DNA of 14,307 nucleotides from Pseudomonadota bacterium. GTDB lineage: Bacteria > Pseudomonadota > Alphaproteobacteria > Rhodospirillales > Rhodospirillaceae. How positions within the stretch are numbered: the stretch's first letter is position 1; every line of letters starts with the position of its first letter. The translations under genes were made by a program, and so were the position numbers. The stretch is from contig JAEWWF010000168.1 of NCBI GenBank assembly GCA_023396465.1, positions 1 to 14,307 on the forward strand. Direction: 5' to 3'. The notes under the pieces are model-generated. The model did not search any database. It saw nothing but the letters and a program-made list of their open reading frames with translations, and was not told the DNA's origin. Shown piece after piece: positions 13,879-14,307 of this stretch.

Positions 13879-14307
13879 TCACTCGATCACGCACAGCGGC
13901 TCGCCGAACTCGACGGCCTGGGCGTTGCCGACCAGAATGCGGGTGACCGTGCCGGCTTTCGACGCGCGCACCGGGTTGAAGGTCTTCATGGCCTCGATGA
14001 GGAACAGGGTCTGTCCCACGCTCACCTTGGCGCCTTCGGTCACGAACTCGGGCGAGCCCGGTTCGGCGGCTGTATAGAGCACGCCGACCATCGGGCTGGT
14101 GACGGCGCCGGGGTGCTTGGAAACGTCCTCCACCGTGGCGGCGGGGGCGGCAGCGGCGGCGGCCGGTGCAGCGGCCGGGGCGGCCATGGCCGGACCGGAG
14201 GCATAGACCGCCTGCGGCGCGGCGCGGCCGACGCGGATACGGACGTTTTCCGTCTCGTATTCGATCTCGGTCAGGCCGGTCTCGTCCAGCAGGGTCGCCA
14301 GGTCGCG
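13879..14307 (-). CDS. accB: Acetyl-CoA carboxylase biotin carboxyl carrier protein (5' end outside window)
   Basis: About 142 residues are visible; the N-terminus lies beyond the right edge, probably by only 10-20 residues. The visible part opens with RDLATLLDETGLTEIEYETE, the AccB N-terminal region, then an Ala/Pro-rich linker, then the biotinyl (lipoyl-like) domain with TSPMVGVLYTAAEPGSPEFV and the biotin site EAMKTFN, where the lysine (codon 13984-13986) is biotinylated by BirA. The common form of the site is AMKLMN or AMKxMN; here Phe replaces the second Met, a tolerated variation. It ends with GEPLCVIE. An internal ATG at 14187 falls in the linker and is not the start. It carries carboxybiotin between AccC and the AccAD carboxyltransferase. 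Confidence 0.96.
   Translation of the reverse strand, partial: RDLATLLDETGLTEIEYETENVRIRVGRAAPQAVYASGPAMAAPAAAPAAAAAAPAATVEDVSKHPGAVTSPMVGVLYTAAEPGSPEFVTEGAKVSVGQTLFLIEAMKTFNPVRASKAGTVTRILVGNAQAVEFGEPLCVIE

Overview
The window looks like chromosomal DNA of a GC-rich alphaproteobacterium, most likely a member of the Rhodospirillales. This rests on a B12-dependent (class II) ribonucleotide reductase of alphaproteobacterial length, a bacterial NDUFA12-type complex I protein, and the block NDUFA12 / MlaD / DUF2155 / aat / accC / accB, which I recall as a recurrent alphaproteobacterial gene order. The genus cannot be named from what is visible. I saw no insertion sequences, phage genes, tRNA or rRNA genes, or CRISPR arrays.

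Left part (1-5560, + strand). A 378-base non-coding leader holds a good sigma70-type promoter with a perfect palindrome over its -10 element, then a structured stretch ending in a terminator-like hairpin. It precedes a complete three-gene TRAP transporter (small permease DctQ, large permease DctM, Tat-exported binding protein DctP). After a long inverted repeat comes an unusual gene: a LivH-type branched-chain amino acid ABC permease whose first ~145 residues look like a lipoprotein signal plus a small periplasmic domain, with no other Liv genes nearby. A YbaY-type lipoprotein gene follows.

Middle (5561-9902). A 14-bp GC-rich hairpin separates the convergent ybaY-like gene and nrdJ. The 1235-residue NrdJ is on the minus strand. 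Its 541-base upstream region, shared with the divergent NDUFA12 gene, carries a perfect DnaA box inside a palindrome and a perfect CRP/FNR-family half-site pair (TGTGA-N6-TCACA).

Right part (9903-14307). A + strand cluster encodes an NDUFA12-type protein, two tandem and different MlaD (MCE) proteins, and a secreted DUF2155 protein. It meets head-on a minus-strand cluster accB-accC-aat (accB runs off the window edge). The 3' ends of DUF2155 and aat overlap by 58 bp, so conserved C-terminal codons of both proteins share the same DNA.

The window is mostly housekeeping: nutrient uptake, dNTP synthesis, respiratory-chain assembly, envelope lipid transport, fatty-acid initiation and N-end-rule tagging. 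The items most worth a second look are the lipoprotein-LivH fusion, the structured TRAP leader, the hairpin over the fusion gene's ribosome-binding site, the paired MlaD proteins with DUF2155, and the DUF2155/aat coding overlap. I did not find a convincing wholly new system such as a defence island or biosynthetic cluster.
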